Positions 45,630-56,738 are shown, counted from the first letter of the stretch. The stretch is 64,000 nucleotides of DNA from Palaemon carinicauda (GCF_036898095.1 NC_090751.1:86855298-86919297), one strand, 5' to 3'. Numbers and translations are program-made. Notes: a model not told the origin generated them from the sequence alone.

Positions 45630-47333
45630 ATGAGTTTTTTGTTGTTGGGAGTGATATTGTTCGCTCAGACATTTTTCTCGTATGGGATGAGCTCTAAGAC
45701 TAAAAATATATATTTCAAATATGGCAATATAGTTGAAAGACAAGAAGACATTTTTATTACATCAACCAACGTAATTGTAAAAGTGAATATGCAAGCAATT
45801 TTTCTTCAAGAGAATGATGTCATTAGCTTAAGAACCGCCATTTCAAGGTTTTCTGCATCATTGGATGAGTTGCATAGAAGACATTTTCATTTGACTACTA
45901 AGAGTTTGCTTGGATCAACATTAAAAGTTGCAGAGATGCTATCTGATGACTTGAAAAATAAGACTTACGAGACAGGATCTTTGGCTTATGACCTTTTGAT
46001 GTGGACTGTAGGACACGAACATAAAGAAAGACGGAATCCGTTTATTTATGCTGCATTAAGCATCTTTGGGTCTGTTGCAAGTTTAGGTTTAGGAATTTCC
46101 AATCGTCTTAAAATTAGTAATCAAAATAAGAAAATTGAGTTCTTGACTCATAAAGATGAATTGATTATGTCAGAACTAAGGAATCAGTTAGCTTCAATCA
46201 ATAAAATTATGGATTTATTAAATGAACATTCAGATAATATCGTTCAAATTATGGAATTACAGGATTTGTTGGCAACATTAACGTATTATGATTCAAAGAT
46301 AGATCACATACATTACAGAATTACACATTTCATTGAGAAATCCAAGGATTATGTAGAAGCTATCACGTTAGCAACTAAAGGTGTATTGTCGCCCCATTTG
46401 TTGCCTATAAGTTACTTAAAATTAATTCTGAAGAACGGAAGGGATAAACTAGGCTATGTTCCTTTGTTAGACGAACATAGGTTAGAATTTTATTACAGCC
46501 TAATTACAGTAAACGTAGATAATAACAAGATTAGGATTACAATTCCCTTTGATTCTTCTGATGCCTGGCAATCTTACAGGATATCACCAGTTCCGACTTT
46601 CATGACGAATCACTCAAATCCAGTAATATCCAGTTTGACAGGACACGTATTGATTTCCCCAGACAAGGAAACATATACGGTCATTAAAGACTTAAATCAA
46701 TTAACTCAATGTTCAGACGCAATGGATAGAAAAATATGTACAGCTGACTCATTTGAATTCCATAAAAACTTAATGGATTCATGCGAGTTAGGTATAGTGC
46801 TAGACGGTGCTCTCTCCTATACAAGTGAAAATTGTCTGGATAAGCTTTATCCCTTTGACAATAATGAGTTCAATTGCAGATTGAATAATGGCTCGTGGAT
46901 ACGATACGACAAGGACGGCTTCAATGTATCATGCCCTGACGGATCCACGTCCTTCACACATATCTTCGTCGCAGTAGATGGTTGTGTCGGGACTTCCCCG
47001 AATTCCATGGTGACTGGTCTACGGACAATCATCAGAGAACGAGCCTACTTCGCGAACTTCACGTGGACCTCTACAATGCCAGCACTTCCTCTCCCGTACA
47101 ACGGACATGTGGCAAAGCGGTTGATGAAACTTACCGAAAAGGACCACCTGTCACCGACTTATAAAGAAATTCTTCACCCCATACTACTGGCTGGTTTGTG
47201 TATCACGGTGGTGATATTTATCGCCGTGAACATCCTTGTTTGGCGTAGGTTACGGCACAGCAAGCAGCTAAAAAGGAATGAGTTGCCTAGCCCCGACAAT
47301 ACGCCCTATTTGATCCAGTTCAAAGCTGTTTGA
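45630..47333 (+). CDS. env: Envelope-like glycoprotein of the nested element
   Basis: Uninterrupted frame of 567 residues. In related errantiviruses this protein sits in the cell membrane and can mediate particle transfer. Visible: a hydrophobic signal peptide (about residues 2-17), a basic stretch KERR at 132-135 followed by an Ala/Gly/Leu-rich hydrophobic segment (138-156) placed like an internal fusion segment, a heptad-like stretch (about 165-225), and several N-glycosylation sites (for example NHS, NGS, NVS, NFT). A Cys-rich region lies at about 360-450, with one membrane anchor near residues 515-537 and a short basic tail. Architecture resembles the F-like Env of insect errantiviruses; homology is inferred from layout, not a search. 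Cleavage and activity are unknown. Confidence 0.8.
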   Translation: MSFLLLGVILFAQTFFSYGMSSKTKNIYFKYGNIVERQEDIFITSTNVIVKVNMQAIFLQENDVISLRTAISRFSASLDELHRRHFHLTTKSLLGSTLKVAEMLSDDLKNKTYETGSLAYDLLMWTVGHEHKERRNPFIYAALSIFGSVASLGLGISNRLKISNQNKKIEFLTHKDELIMSELRNQLASINKIMDLLNEHSDNIVQIMELQDLLATLTYYDSKIDHIHYRITHFIEKSKDYVEAITLATKGVLSPHLLPISYLKLILKNGRDKLGYVPLLDEHRLEFYYSLITVNVDNNKIRITIPFDSSDAWQSYRISPVPTFMTNHSNPVISSLTGHVLISPDKETYTVIKDLNQLTQCSDAMDRKICTADSFEFHKNLMDSCELGIVLDGALSYTSENCLDKLYPFDNNEFNCRLNNGSWIRYDKDGFNVSCPDGSTSFTHIFVAVDGCVGTSPNSMVTGLRTIIRERAYFANFTWTSTMPALPLPYNGHVAKRLMKLTEKDHLSPTYKEILHPILLAGLCITVVIFIAVNILVWRRLRHSKQLKRNELPSPDNTPYLIQFKAV

Positions 47334-47907
47334 GTGGCCACCTCATTCGCTAAGGGAGTAATTTGTCGGGAAGATGTTTGTATGAAAAGCTGATTAGTAC
47401 GCTATTAATATGTAATTAAAGAAATTCTCTACATTTGCATTGTTAAAAATACATTTAAAACAACATTTAAAAAAAATAATAAATAAAATAAAAAAGGATA
47501 TAAATCATTTTTTCTCTCGGCATCTAATAAAAATATATAAGCCGGAATGTTAAAAAAGAAAAGAGAAAAAAAAAAGAAAATATATAACAGAATTATGGGC
47601 ATCTAATAAAATATATCAGCCCTATATGTATATATATATGTACGAAACCATGGTACGTGTACGTACCAGGAATTCGTGTTTGTGCACTAAAAATTGAGTA
47701 TTTTGTTTCTGACAAAGGTAACAATTATTCTTTATCAAGTTACCGAATCATATGTAAGTCAGAAGTTTTTTTGTTTTTTGGTACCATATAATCATTTGCT
47801 AGCAATGTAACATATATATGTCCAGTCACACCTAATAACCATGTTTTGGCTTGTTGTTAAATTTTTGTAAAAAAAAAAAATTGAGATAGCTGGCCGAGCT
47901 AATGTAA
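47334..47907 (+). other. Region between env and the 3' LTR
   Basis: 574 bp, AT-rich, no frame. Purine runs (about 47552-47580) lie well upstream; no polypurine tract sits immediately before the LTR at 47908, where the sequence is GGCCGAGCTAATGTAA. Confidence 0.6.
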
Positions 47908-48379
47908 TGATTAGAATAGTTAATATTACATGTTTAAAACAAATGACGTAATATGTCATGTTGGTTGGAGGAGCTAACCCTGGGATTTGCTGTAGTCATT
48001 CAAATCGTAAACAGGACATACAATGCAAACCTATGCAAACCTCGGCAAATTGACATTCTTCTTAAACGTCAACACATTGTCTCAGCGTGTGAAAGTTTGT
48101 GACGTCACCGGATGCAGGTGTCTTCCGAGTTTGTGACGTGTCTAAAGTAAACTAAGCATACGATATCTGTGATATCGATAATTTAGTCAGTTCATATCTA
48201 TACTTCACCAGAATTGGTCATCTGGACCAACCCAGCTTCCTCCAGTGATGGAGATGTTTAACTCTGTTGTTTTTATAGAATAAATACTTAAAAACTATTA
48301 AGATGTATTCAGTTAATCCATTTTCATACATCTGAAACACTTACTCAATGTGTGCTTATAACAGTAGCACGCCAATACA
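47908..48379 (+). mobile_element. 3' LTR of the nested env-bearing element
   Basis: About 472 bp, TGATTAGAATAG...CGCCAATACA, nearly identical to 39398-39872. The last bases TACA are shared with the following direct repeat, so the boundary is uncertain by up to 4 bp. Confidence 0.92.
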
Positions 48380-48471
48380 TGGTGCTCGCCAAAACGCATT
48401 TGGCGACTGTAGTTAAAGATCTGTACAGCTTCATGAAGGATCGTAGAGCCTGTCGTGAATTCGTGTTCTCC
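48376..48471 (+). repeat. Right copy of the 96-bp direct repeat
   Basis: Identical to 39301-39396. It restores the DIRS gag reading after the insertion. Confidence 0.95.
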
Positions 48472-48993
48472 AGTGCCACAGTGAGACACAAACCCCGGAG
48501 GCTGATTTCCTCCAACATCCTGGGTAGGCACCTCTTTCCCTCTGCCCTTGTGAAAGAGATCATCGACAAGGCCGCCACGGAGAACAGGAACCTTCTTCAC
48601 AAGTGGGGCATGTCGAAGAGGAGGAAATCCCCTCAGGACGACGGCCCTCAACCTAAGAGGAAATCCCCTCAGGACGACGGCCCTCAACCTAAGAGGAAAT
48701 CCTCCAAGCAGAAACCCCAGCAACGTCAACAGAGACGGCAGTTTCCGGGATCCGCTACTCCCCAAGTGGCAGCTCAGCCACAACAGACCTTTCGGCTGGT
48801 CACCCAACCGGTCTTGTCACAGTCGCCGGTTTTCACCCCTGCTTTCGAGCAACAGACGACTACCTTTCGTCCCAAAGGTAGAGGCTCAAACAGAGGTGCA
48901 GGCAGAGACGCATTTCGCCATCCCTCCAGAGGCAGAGGAGAAAGGGGAGCTGGCGGCCGAGGCAGTAAACCCTCGGGACACCAGAAGCAATGA
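48384..48993 (+). pseudogene. DIRS Gag-like ORF, C-terminal part
   Basis: Continues the DIRS Gag after the insertion: VVKDLYSFMKDRRACREFVF, LISSNILGRHLFPSALVKEI, NLLHKWGMSKRRK. Next is an in-frame duplicated 12-residue basic unit RKSPQDDGPQPK (48622-48657 and 48658-48693), a Gln-rich stretch, and an Arg/Gly tail (RGRGSNRGAGRD, GRGERGAGGRG) likely to bind RNA. It ends at TGA 48991-48993, overlapping the start of the pol frame. Confidence 0.75.
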
Positions 48994-50453
48994 AGTGCTT
49001 CCGGAGGGAGGAAGACTCCGCCAATTCCAGGATCGTTGGACCTTCGATCCCTGGGCACACAGCATCGTCAAGAAGGGTCTAGGCTGGAGTTGGACTCAAC
49101 CACCCCCAACCTTCCAGCAATTCTTCCAACAATCAACCCCGCTTCTGGAAGAATATGTCCTAGATCTCTTGAACAAGAAGGTGATAAGGAGGGTAAAGTC
49201 AACCAGGTTCCAAGGGAGACTTTTGCGTCCCCAAGAAGGACTCCGACAAGCTCAGAGTCATTCTAGACTTATCCCCCCTCAACAAGTTCATAGCGAACAA
49301 CAAGTTCAAGATGCTGACTCTTCAACAGATAAGGACCCTTCTGCCTCAAGGTTCCTACACGGTCTCCATAGACCTGGCGGATGCCTACTGGCACGTTCCA
49401 ATGAACCACCACGCTTCCTCCTACCTAGGATTTCGACTCCAAAGGGAAAGCTACGCCTTCAGGGCCATGCCCTTCGGCCTCAACGTGGCCCCTCGGATCT
49501 TCACAAAGCTGGCAGACGCCATTGTTCAACAGCTTTGCCTCCGAGGCGTCCAGGTGATGGCCTACCTCGACGACTGGCTGATCTGGGCTCCATTGCCTGA
49601 GGATTGTTTAAGATCCTGCAACAAAGTTACCCAGTTCCTAGAACACCTGGGATTCAAGATAAACGCGAAGAAATCTCGCCTCTCTCCAGCTCAGAAGTTC
49701 CAATGGTTAGGAATCCAGTGGAACCTTCAGTCACCCAGCCTTTCCATCCCCCAGAAGAAAAGGAAGGAAATAGCAGGGTCTGTCAAGCGACTGCTGAAAT
49801 CCAAACGGATCTCAAGACGTCAGCAGGAACGAGTTCTAGGCTCTCTACAGTTCGCCTCAGTGACAAACCCGGTGTTACGTGCACAGCTAAAGGATGCCGC
49901 GGGAGTCTGGAGACGTTCCACATCCATCGCTCGAAGAGACCTCAAGAGACGGCTCCCAAACAGACTTCGGTTACTCCGAAAGCCGTGGTCGGAAGCATAG
50001 GCCCTGAAAAGGCCCATCCCTCTTCAACACCCACCTCCATCATTCAACATCCACACAGACGCTTCGCTGGAGGGTTGGGGAGGTCACTCCCACCAAAGAA
50101 AGGTTCAAGGAACATGGTCTCCCCTATTCAAGACGTTTCACATCAACATCTTGGAGGCCATGGCGGTCCTTCTAACTCTGAAGAAACTCTCCCCGCCTCC
50201 CTCGATCCATATTCGTCTAACCCTAGACAACTCGGTGGTAGTTCAATGTCTCAATCGCCAAGGCTCAAGATCACCCCAGATAAATCAGGTGCTTCTGACA
50301 ATCTTCCGTCTGGCAGAGAAGAAGAAATGGCACCTGTTTGCAGTTCACCTACAAGGATTCCGCAACGTGACGGCGGACGCTCTATCTCGAACAAGCCTGA
50401 TAGAGTCGGAATGGTCTCTAGATGCAAGATCCTTCTCCTTCATCTCTCACTAA
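48990..50453 (+). pseudogene. DIRS reverse transcriptase and RNase H
   Basis: The N-terminal part overlaps the end of gag in another frame (GRLRQFQDRWTFDPWAHSIV, LEEYVLDLLNKKVIRRV), then shifts frame near 49220. The RT core reads LTLQQIRTLLPQGSYTVSID, DLADAYWHVPM, FRAMPFGLNVAPRIFTKL, YLDDWLIW (YLDD at 49563-49574) and FQWLGIQWN. A TAG at 49998-50000 interrupts it, after which RNase H follows in the same frame: FNIHTDASLEGWGG, LDNSVVVQCLNRQGSRSP and NVTADALSR, ending at 50453. YLDDW and CLNRQGSRSP are characteristic of DIRS. Two lesions (frameshift, nonsense) inactivate it. Confidence 0.9.
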
Positions 50454-50739
50454 GTCCCAGAACTTCAGATCGATCTCTTCGCAACGAGCGACAACAATCA
50501 ACTTCCTCGATATGTGGCCCCGTACGAGGACCCCAAGGCAGAAGCAGTGGACTCCATGTCACTGGATTGGAACAGATAGTCCAAGATCTACCTGTTCCCT
50601 CCCACCAACCTTCTGCTGAAAGTCCTCTCCAAACTGAGAACCTTCAAAGGAACAGCAGCCCTAGTGGCTCCCAAGTGGCCTCGGAGCAACTGGTACCCCC
50701 TAGTCCTGGAGCTACAACCCACGCTGATCCCTCTCCCGG

Positions 50740-51805
50740 GCCCAGTTCTCTCCCAGCAAGTACAGAAGTCGACTGTCTTCGCTTCATCATTGAAAGTCAT
50801 GGACCTTCATCTCATGATTTTCTCTCCCTAGCCGTGAAGAAAAGGTTTGGGATATCGAAGAAGAGTCTCGACTTCCTCGAGGAATACAAGACCGAATCCA
50901 CACGAAGGCAATACGAATCATCCTGGAGAAAATGGGTCTCATTCGTCAAGGCAAAAAATCCTACGGAAATCACCATCGATTTTTGCATGTCCTTCTTCAT
51001 TCACCTTCATGGACAAGGCTTGGCAGCCAACACGATTTCTACTTGCAAATCGGCCTTGACTAGACCACTAATGTACGCCTTCCAGATTGATCTGTCCAGC
51101 GACATCTTCAATAAACTGCCGAAGGCATGCGCTCGTCTACGCCCAGCACCCCCACCAAAACCGATCTCCTGGTCCCTGGACAAGGTGCTCCATTTTGCCT
51201 CCAACTTGGACAGTGATTCGTGCCCTCTCAAGGATCTGACTCAAAAAGTTATTTTTCTTTTTGCTCTTGCCTCAGGAGCCCGAGTCAGCGAAATAGTGGC
51301 ATTATCAAGGGACGAGGGTCACATTCTGTTTACAGACTCAGGAGACCTTACCCTCTTCCCGGATCCGACGTTTCTCGCCAAAAACGAACTACCCACCAAA
51401 AGATGGGGCCCTTAGAGAATCTGCCCCCTGAAAGTAGATGCCTCTCTATGTCCAGTAGAGAGCCTCAAGGTCTATCTTCGTAGAACTTCTGACTTTGGTG
51501 GAGGCCAACTCTTCAAAGGAGAAACATCGGGCAGCGACCTGTCACTGAAGCAACTAAGAGCGAAAATCACCTACTTCATTCGCAGAGCGGATCCTGACAG
51601 TACACCCGCAGGTCACGATCCTAGAAAAGTTGCATCGTCTCTGAATAATTTCTTTCAGAGTATGGATTTCGAAAGCCTTAAGAGTTTCACAGGCTGGAAA
51701 TCCTCGCGTGTTTTCTTCAAACATTATGCGAAACAAGTGCATGAAGTCAAACATTTTGTGGTAGCCGCAGGTAGTGTTATGAAACCTGCACCTAACTCTG
51801 CATAG
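50740..51805 (+). pseudogene. DIRS tyrosine recombinase
   Basis: Catalyses site-specific joining of the DNA circle into the genome. The core-binding domain reads FLEEYKTESTRRQYESSWRK and GLAANTISTCKSAL. The catalytic domain has the first Arg in ASGARVSEI (51281-51283), then after an in-frame TAG at 51413-51415 the H-x-x-R box HDPRK (51614-51625), GWKSSRVFFKHY with a Trp at the second His/Trp position, and the presumptive nucleophile Tyr (51725-51727). The four catalytic elements are thus present but split by one nonsense codon. The frame ends at 51803-51805. Confidence 0.88.
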
Positions 51806-52638
51806 AACAGTGAGTTACTTGGGACTCTAACTCCTCGGGTGCCTATGTTGACCCTCGCGTGATACGTAGTGATTTCAAAGACACTTAGTGCCTTTTCATA
51901 TACTGTTCTTCTCCCAGGTGAAATGTCATAGTCGTCACATAAGTGCCGCATGCCTAGAGCATGATGTGTTTTCTTTTTAAAGACTGACGTTCCTCTGGAA
52001 CGAGTGCCTACTAATAATTTGAAATTCTCTTTCAGATTCAAGAGCAAGTCTTTCATTACTATGTACATTATAATTTGTTGTAAATTACTTTTACATATTT
52101 ATTGCATTGAATTACCATATTCTGCAATTGTGAAATAAAATTTCTATTTTATTACTTGTGCGTCTCAATCCGCTCCTACTTATACTATGAAATACATGAC
52201 TGTCATAGTTTTATTATCCCCTTCCTCTTATATACGATGAAGATTACTAAGGATTCAATCCTTATTATATACTCACCTCTGCAATGTAATATTCCTACCC
52301 GAATACTTACTTACATTATGCCTTCGAGACCAGACGATTCTCTCTCTTCACATACAGTGCCTAACCACCACTTGTCTGCTATTGAGAATGTTCCTATATG
52401 AATACCAACCATTCAGTCTTGTCTCCGAGTTCTTCATGTTCTCCCAGCAAGGTGGGTAGCCCTTCGATGACCACTTTGATCTTCAGCATGGTCCGTTGGG
52501 ACTTCACTGCCAGGGGGGCAGGAAGTTTTCTTCCCTACGGTTCCTCTATTGAGATTACTATGCTGTCCTGTTCAAAGCCCTCGGTACTTACACTACAAGG
52601 GGAAAATCTACCACGATACATTGATTCTCTGGTATTCT
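51806..52638 (+). other. DIRS 3' non-coding region with poly(A) signal
   Basis: No gene. AATAAA at 52134-52139 followed by a TTTTATTACTTGTGCGTC stretch is a plausible transcript end. Confidence 0.6.
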
Positions 52639-52734
52639 TCCAGCAGGACGCCATGGCTTGAGCCCAAAAAACGGATTTTGAGCGAAGCGAAAAATCTATT
52701 TTAGGGTGAGATAGCCATGGCGTCCTGATGGACC
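52639..52734 (+). repeat. Internal complementary region of the DIRS element
   Basis: Left half CAGGACGCCATGGCTTGAGC is the complement of the element's left edge (35226-35253). Right half GATTTTGAGCGAAGCGAAAA, ATCTATTTTAGGGTGAGA is the complement of its right edge (53138-53197). In DIRS this region templates completion of the ends. Confidence 0.9.
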
Positions 52735-52813
52735 CTCCCTGCTACTTCGTCCAGTTTTTTCAGGTCCCACCCTGTCCTGCTGTATCATGGTGATCGGCAA
52801 GCATCTGGCTTCA

Positions 52814-53155
52814 GGATGAGGACGGACGTGACGTCATTTAGCAATGGCGCCCGTTTGTTTACGTCTCGAGTACCAAAAGTAGCCACGGACGAGATTAGCT
52901 GTGGAACGGCTCCCCAGCTATTCTCCGCCCCTACACATCGAAGTGTTAACTCTATGTGGGGTGCAGATAGCTATGTGGCGCGTTAATACATGCGTCCCCT
53001 GTTGATATACGATGTCTTAAAAGGGAAACCTTTAGGATACTCGCTCCAGAAGTTAGAATTCTGTGATAACCTGTGGTTAAATTCTCTGGGAATATCTAGT
53101 AGTTATATATCCAAGGAAGCTACCAAAAAGGAACCTTCCATCAGGTCGCCATGGC
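52814..53155 (-). repeat. Right inverted terminal repeat of the DIRS element
   Basis: Reverse complement of 35236-35577, same length (342 bp). The right end extends about 42 bp further (to 53197), matching the internal complementary region. Confidence 0.95.
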
Positions 53156-53195
53156 TATCTCACCCAAAAATAGATTTTTCGCTTCGCTCAAAATC

Positions 53196-53197
<2 letters not shown>

Positions 53198-53258
<61 letters not shown>
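53198..53258. repeat. (AT)n microsatellite
   Basis: TA repeat abutting the right end of the DIRS element. Confidence 0.97.
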
Positions 53259-53259
<1 letters not shown>

Positions 53260-54101
53260 CGGCAAAATATACAGCTAGAACCTATAACACAAATAATTTG
53301 TTTAGGCACATATGTTACTATTAATTTAATTAAAAGGTGCAATCAGATCTGTAAAAGAAACTTACACCCACGAACTAACATTCTACCTAAACAAACTTCC
53401 GAACGGAATAAAATAAAAACAAATGGGAAGAAAACCAGTATATTGTAGGACTTGGGTTATGTAGTAAGTCCTTAAACCTCGCAAATTCTTCCCCTATTCG
53501 TCATAAATATTGTTAACCTAAATAAAATTAAAGTCTTCTAACTTGGTATTAATAATGAGATAATGTGGTAATTATGTTTAAGCGGTGATCAGTAGAATGA
53601 GCCATGGTGAAGGTCATAATGATTCAAGTACAGTGATGATAAAACTATTGCTGCAGATTTCCACAATAAAAAAAAAAGAAAAAAAAAAAAAAACATATAT
53701 ATATGTGAAAACACCATAAGCCTGGCCATAAATATTTTAGCTACGAGGATGGCAGGAACTCGAAGAAAACATTTTAATGATTTGAATGAATTCTGGGGGT
53801 AAAGAAATAGTCATTAAGATGGGAAACGTGTGTCCTCTGGGTCCATATGATTTTTTTAAGGAAATCTCTAGCGTTTACAGAAATGTTTATATGCCTGACT
53901 GGTGAATCTTCAACTTTTGGAATATACCAACGTGGATTTCTTCACGTCACTATCAATAATAACAGTGAAAAACTATTAAGAACAGTCATGTTTTACAAAG
54001 ACGAGAATAAATAAGACCCTTAAGATTTACAAAGAGCTGTTTTCATCATAAGCTAAATAGCTTTATTGGCATACTGAGAAAGCACCAAGATTAAAGAAAC
54101 A
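53259..54101. other. Unassigned sequence
   Basis: AT-rich; poly(A)-like run near 53669-53692. No gene recognised. Confidence 0.4.
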
Positions 54102-54157
54102 AGAAGAAGAAGAAGAAGAAGAAGAAGAAGAAGAAGAAGAAGAAGAAGAAGAAGAAG
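54102..54157. repeat. (AAG)n microsatellite
   Basis: About 18 AAG units. Confidence 0.95.
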
Positions 54158-54195
54158 GGTCTTATTTAGCCTCAATAACAAGTGTTAACACTCAC

Positions 54196-54259
54196 CGTCA
54201 GCCGGAAAAAGCGACGGCTGTCCCTCCACCAGATTATTGGCCGCCGTCGAAGCCTTCAT
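54196..54259 (-). other. Candidate host first coding exon
   Basis: On the minus strand an ATG (54259-54257) opens 21 codons plus one base reading ASTAANNLVEGQPSLFPAD and ends at G|GTGAGT, a near-perfect donor (54196/54195). The segment is richer in GC than its surroundings. No family is recognised and no next exon was found; it may be chance. Confidence 0.3.
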
Positions 54260-55316
54260 ATTTTTGCGATGTATTAATCGATGTCGAAATGGACATTCGG
54301 ATCTTCTGGGATCATATCAAGTCGGATGAAATTATTCACGTTTCACTGAATATTCGTTTCTCTTTGGCCAGAGAACAAGTAGTAATTCATGAGAAGCCCA
54401 CAGTAGCGTTATGATGCCACTCTTACCAGAGTCCTGTAGAAGCAATTATGAATCCGGGTCATCCATGGCAATTAATCTTCCATACTTCTTTTCGAGTACA
54501 TAATTCAGGAGTCATATCTTGACATGATCAGGGTAGGTGGTCTATGCCTATGTAGGTGTGCAAATCAATCCACTTTTACATCAGTCATTCTGATGCTTCT
54601 CACTTCTAACTGGAATAAGTGTCCGGATTAAAGCATCTTTTAATGCAATGCCTTTTCAGAAGAAAAATATTACCTCACTGGATCACTCTTCATAAGTTTT
54701 GGCACACTATATTGTCTAGGACCATAGCGATGAGTCGTGTTTCCCAAAAACCAGCCGTAATCATTCTATTTTATCAAGAACTCCTGAACAGAGGTAAGCT
54801 TTTTTTCTGCCTTTGTTTCTTTCCTTATATGCTTCATTAACTTCCTAAAAAGATGGATCTTTAAGATTTCATTCTTAGAGAGAGTCTTCTACCAGTTCTT
54901 AGATCACTAGTCTCTCTTGCCATTTCGTCTACCTACACACGATTTCTGCCTGCAAAGTAATAAAATGTATCATCATCATGTATCAAAGAAATTAAACTAA
55001 TCAACATTTCATTATCAATAAATGTGACCACTTAATTCTGTAAAAGAATAATGGTTATCAATATGAAGTACCATCGGCCTAGTCAATAACATATATACGT
55101 ATAGCTACGTGGGAATTTTACAGGGACTGTGGAAAAAAATGCTGCACCACCTTCCTTATGTAAAATTGATAGAATAAAACAATTAAGTAATATAAAGTAA
55201 TATGAATAACTTCTGTCCTTAGGAAATTTCCGGGGGAAAGTGGGAAACAGCATTTCCTATTCGCAACGCAATGATCTGACTCACCATCACCTGAAACATT
55301 GCCTTAAATACTCTAA
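54260..55316. other. Unassigned sequence
   Basis: No repeat or gene recognised; could include 5' sequence of the candidate exon. Confidence 0.4.
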
Positions 55317-55830
55317 AATTATTATTACCTAAGCTACAACCCTTGTTAGAATAGTGGGATAATACAAGCTCAAGGGCTCCATCGGGAAAAGAGCCCCAGT
55401 GCGGAAAGGAATAGAGAAATAAGGAATATATTATGAGATATTAAAACGAAGTATTTTAAAAAATATGCTGAGATCAGTATGAACGCTAAAATGGACCAGT
55501 CATATATAAACAATGAAACGAGACACTTCAACCTGTTCAATAAAGTTTGAATGTATCAAGTTTGAGCTTCTGAAATCCCACCAGTGCAACCGCCAGATTA
55601 TGAAAATCCTTCCACGGTATGATCAAAGCTGGAATACATCCTCTAAAATATTGTGTAATATCGAGCCTCATGATATAAACAAGAATGTTAGTTATGGTGG
55701 ACTGCTAGAATTAACTATATACCTCGTATTAAGTAGTCGTATAGAACAGTATAGTATGGGAAGAGTTGATTACAAGGGTGGTCAGAGTAAGAAAAACCTT
55801 GTTGCTAGGTTGGTGAGGTTTGAATGAATG
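55317..55830 (-). mobile_element. LINE-A copy A5, old and diverged
   Basis: Minus strand: ATTATTACCTAAGCTACAAC and CCCAGTGCGGAAAGGAATAG mark the tail. The last part of ORF2 follows in degraded form (complement of the WNDLPNR and LPGQF region, near 55590-55790). Much more diverged than the other copies. Confidence 0.8.
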
Positions 55831-56696
55831 CAAATAGTCCCAATAAGTCTTTGAATATAAAATGATCAACATGCATTGTTAATCAAATGTAATTACTATA
55901 AAACCAAATTTCTAATAGACAATCGTTCTGTGGATATCAATGAAAACAAGTTATAATTTCTATTTGTAAGTTAAAAAATAAATAAAAAGAAAGGGTGCCA
56001 AGTCACCGCTAAATGTTGCGGTTCGGATGCCCGATAACAATTTTTGAAACATTTCACATATATTTCCATATAAATTAAAGAAACTGCATTTAACATATTG
56101 TAAATCAATAAACAATCAAATTCTTTAAAGATTGAAATAAAGTTGATATAAGAAATTAATGAAGACACTATTTGTGAAACCATAATGACGAGAGTGTAAT
56201 AATAAACGGTCAACGAAAAGTTAACATTCTACCCGTTGTGCATTCAAACTAGGCCTATAGTTTAAATTCAAATATCAGTTTATTTTTCATTATACATTTC
56301 AATCTAAATACAGCACTGGCTTTATTTTCCGGTTTATATTCTATCAGACCACTGCTAGAAACTAGAACGCCTGCTATGAGCCATTGAAGTGTTTACTTTG
56401 GAACGAATCCTTATTTAACCTATGTATCATACCCTTCAATAGACAAAAGCGTTTCGTATAAGCCCTCCAGGAATCATATAATATTCGTTTACAAAGAGGC
56501 ATATGTAATAAAAAACATAAAATGACTTCGCTGTCCTTATAGCTGTTTCCGAATTGGTGCATTCTCCATCGCCAAGGATAGTAAGTTAGGTTTGAAAATC
56601 GGCTCCTTTCCATCATTAAAAATGACTCGCTCACTGTTTTGTATAATGTTCCGTTTCACTAAAGGTTCAATCCTTTCGAACTCGTATGCACCCTAC

Positions 56697-56698
<2 letters not shown>
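55831..56698. other. Unassigned sequence
   Basis: Frames of 80 and 86 residues on the minus strand show no motif. Confidence 0.4.

Positions 56699-56737
<39 letters not shown>
56699..56737. repeat. Poly(A) tract
   Basis: About 39 A. No retroposed gene could be identified to its left. Confidence 0.95.

Positions 56738-56738
<1 letters not shown>

Larger units (their letters stand above)
35226..53197 (+). mobile_element. DIRS-type tyrosine-recombinase retrotransposon with a nested LTR element
   Basis: DIRS elements use a tyrosine recombinase rather than an integrase and are thought to insert through a circular intermediate without target duplication. Here the left end (35226) and right end (53197) carry 342-bp inverted repeats (35236-35577, 52814-53155). 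An internal complementary region at 52639-52734 matches both outer ends, as expected for a circle junction. Inside are gag-like, RT/RNase H and tyrosine recombinase frames. Without the nested retroelement (39398-48379) and its flanking duplication the element would be about 8.9 kb, long for the order because of a 2.3-kb leader. Both ends abut (TA)n tracts. Confidence 0.92.

Noticed and set aside
45630..47333. Envelope-like gene as a trace of an integrated DNA virus
   Set aside because: It lies between pol and the 3' LTR of one retroelement with matching LTRs, so it belongs to that element.
52990..53448. 152-residue frame across the DIRS right end
   Set aside because: It runs through the inverted repeat and into a TA microsatellite; no relation to a protein family.
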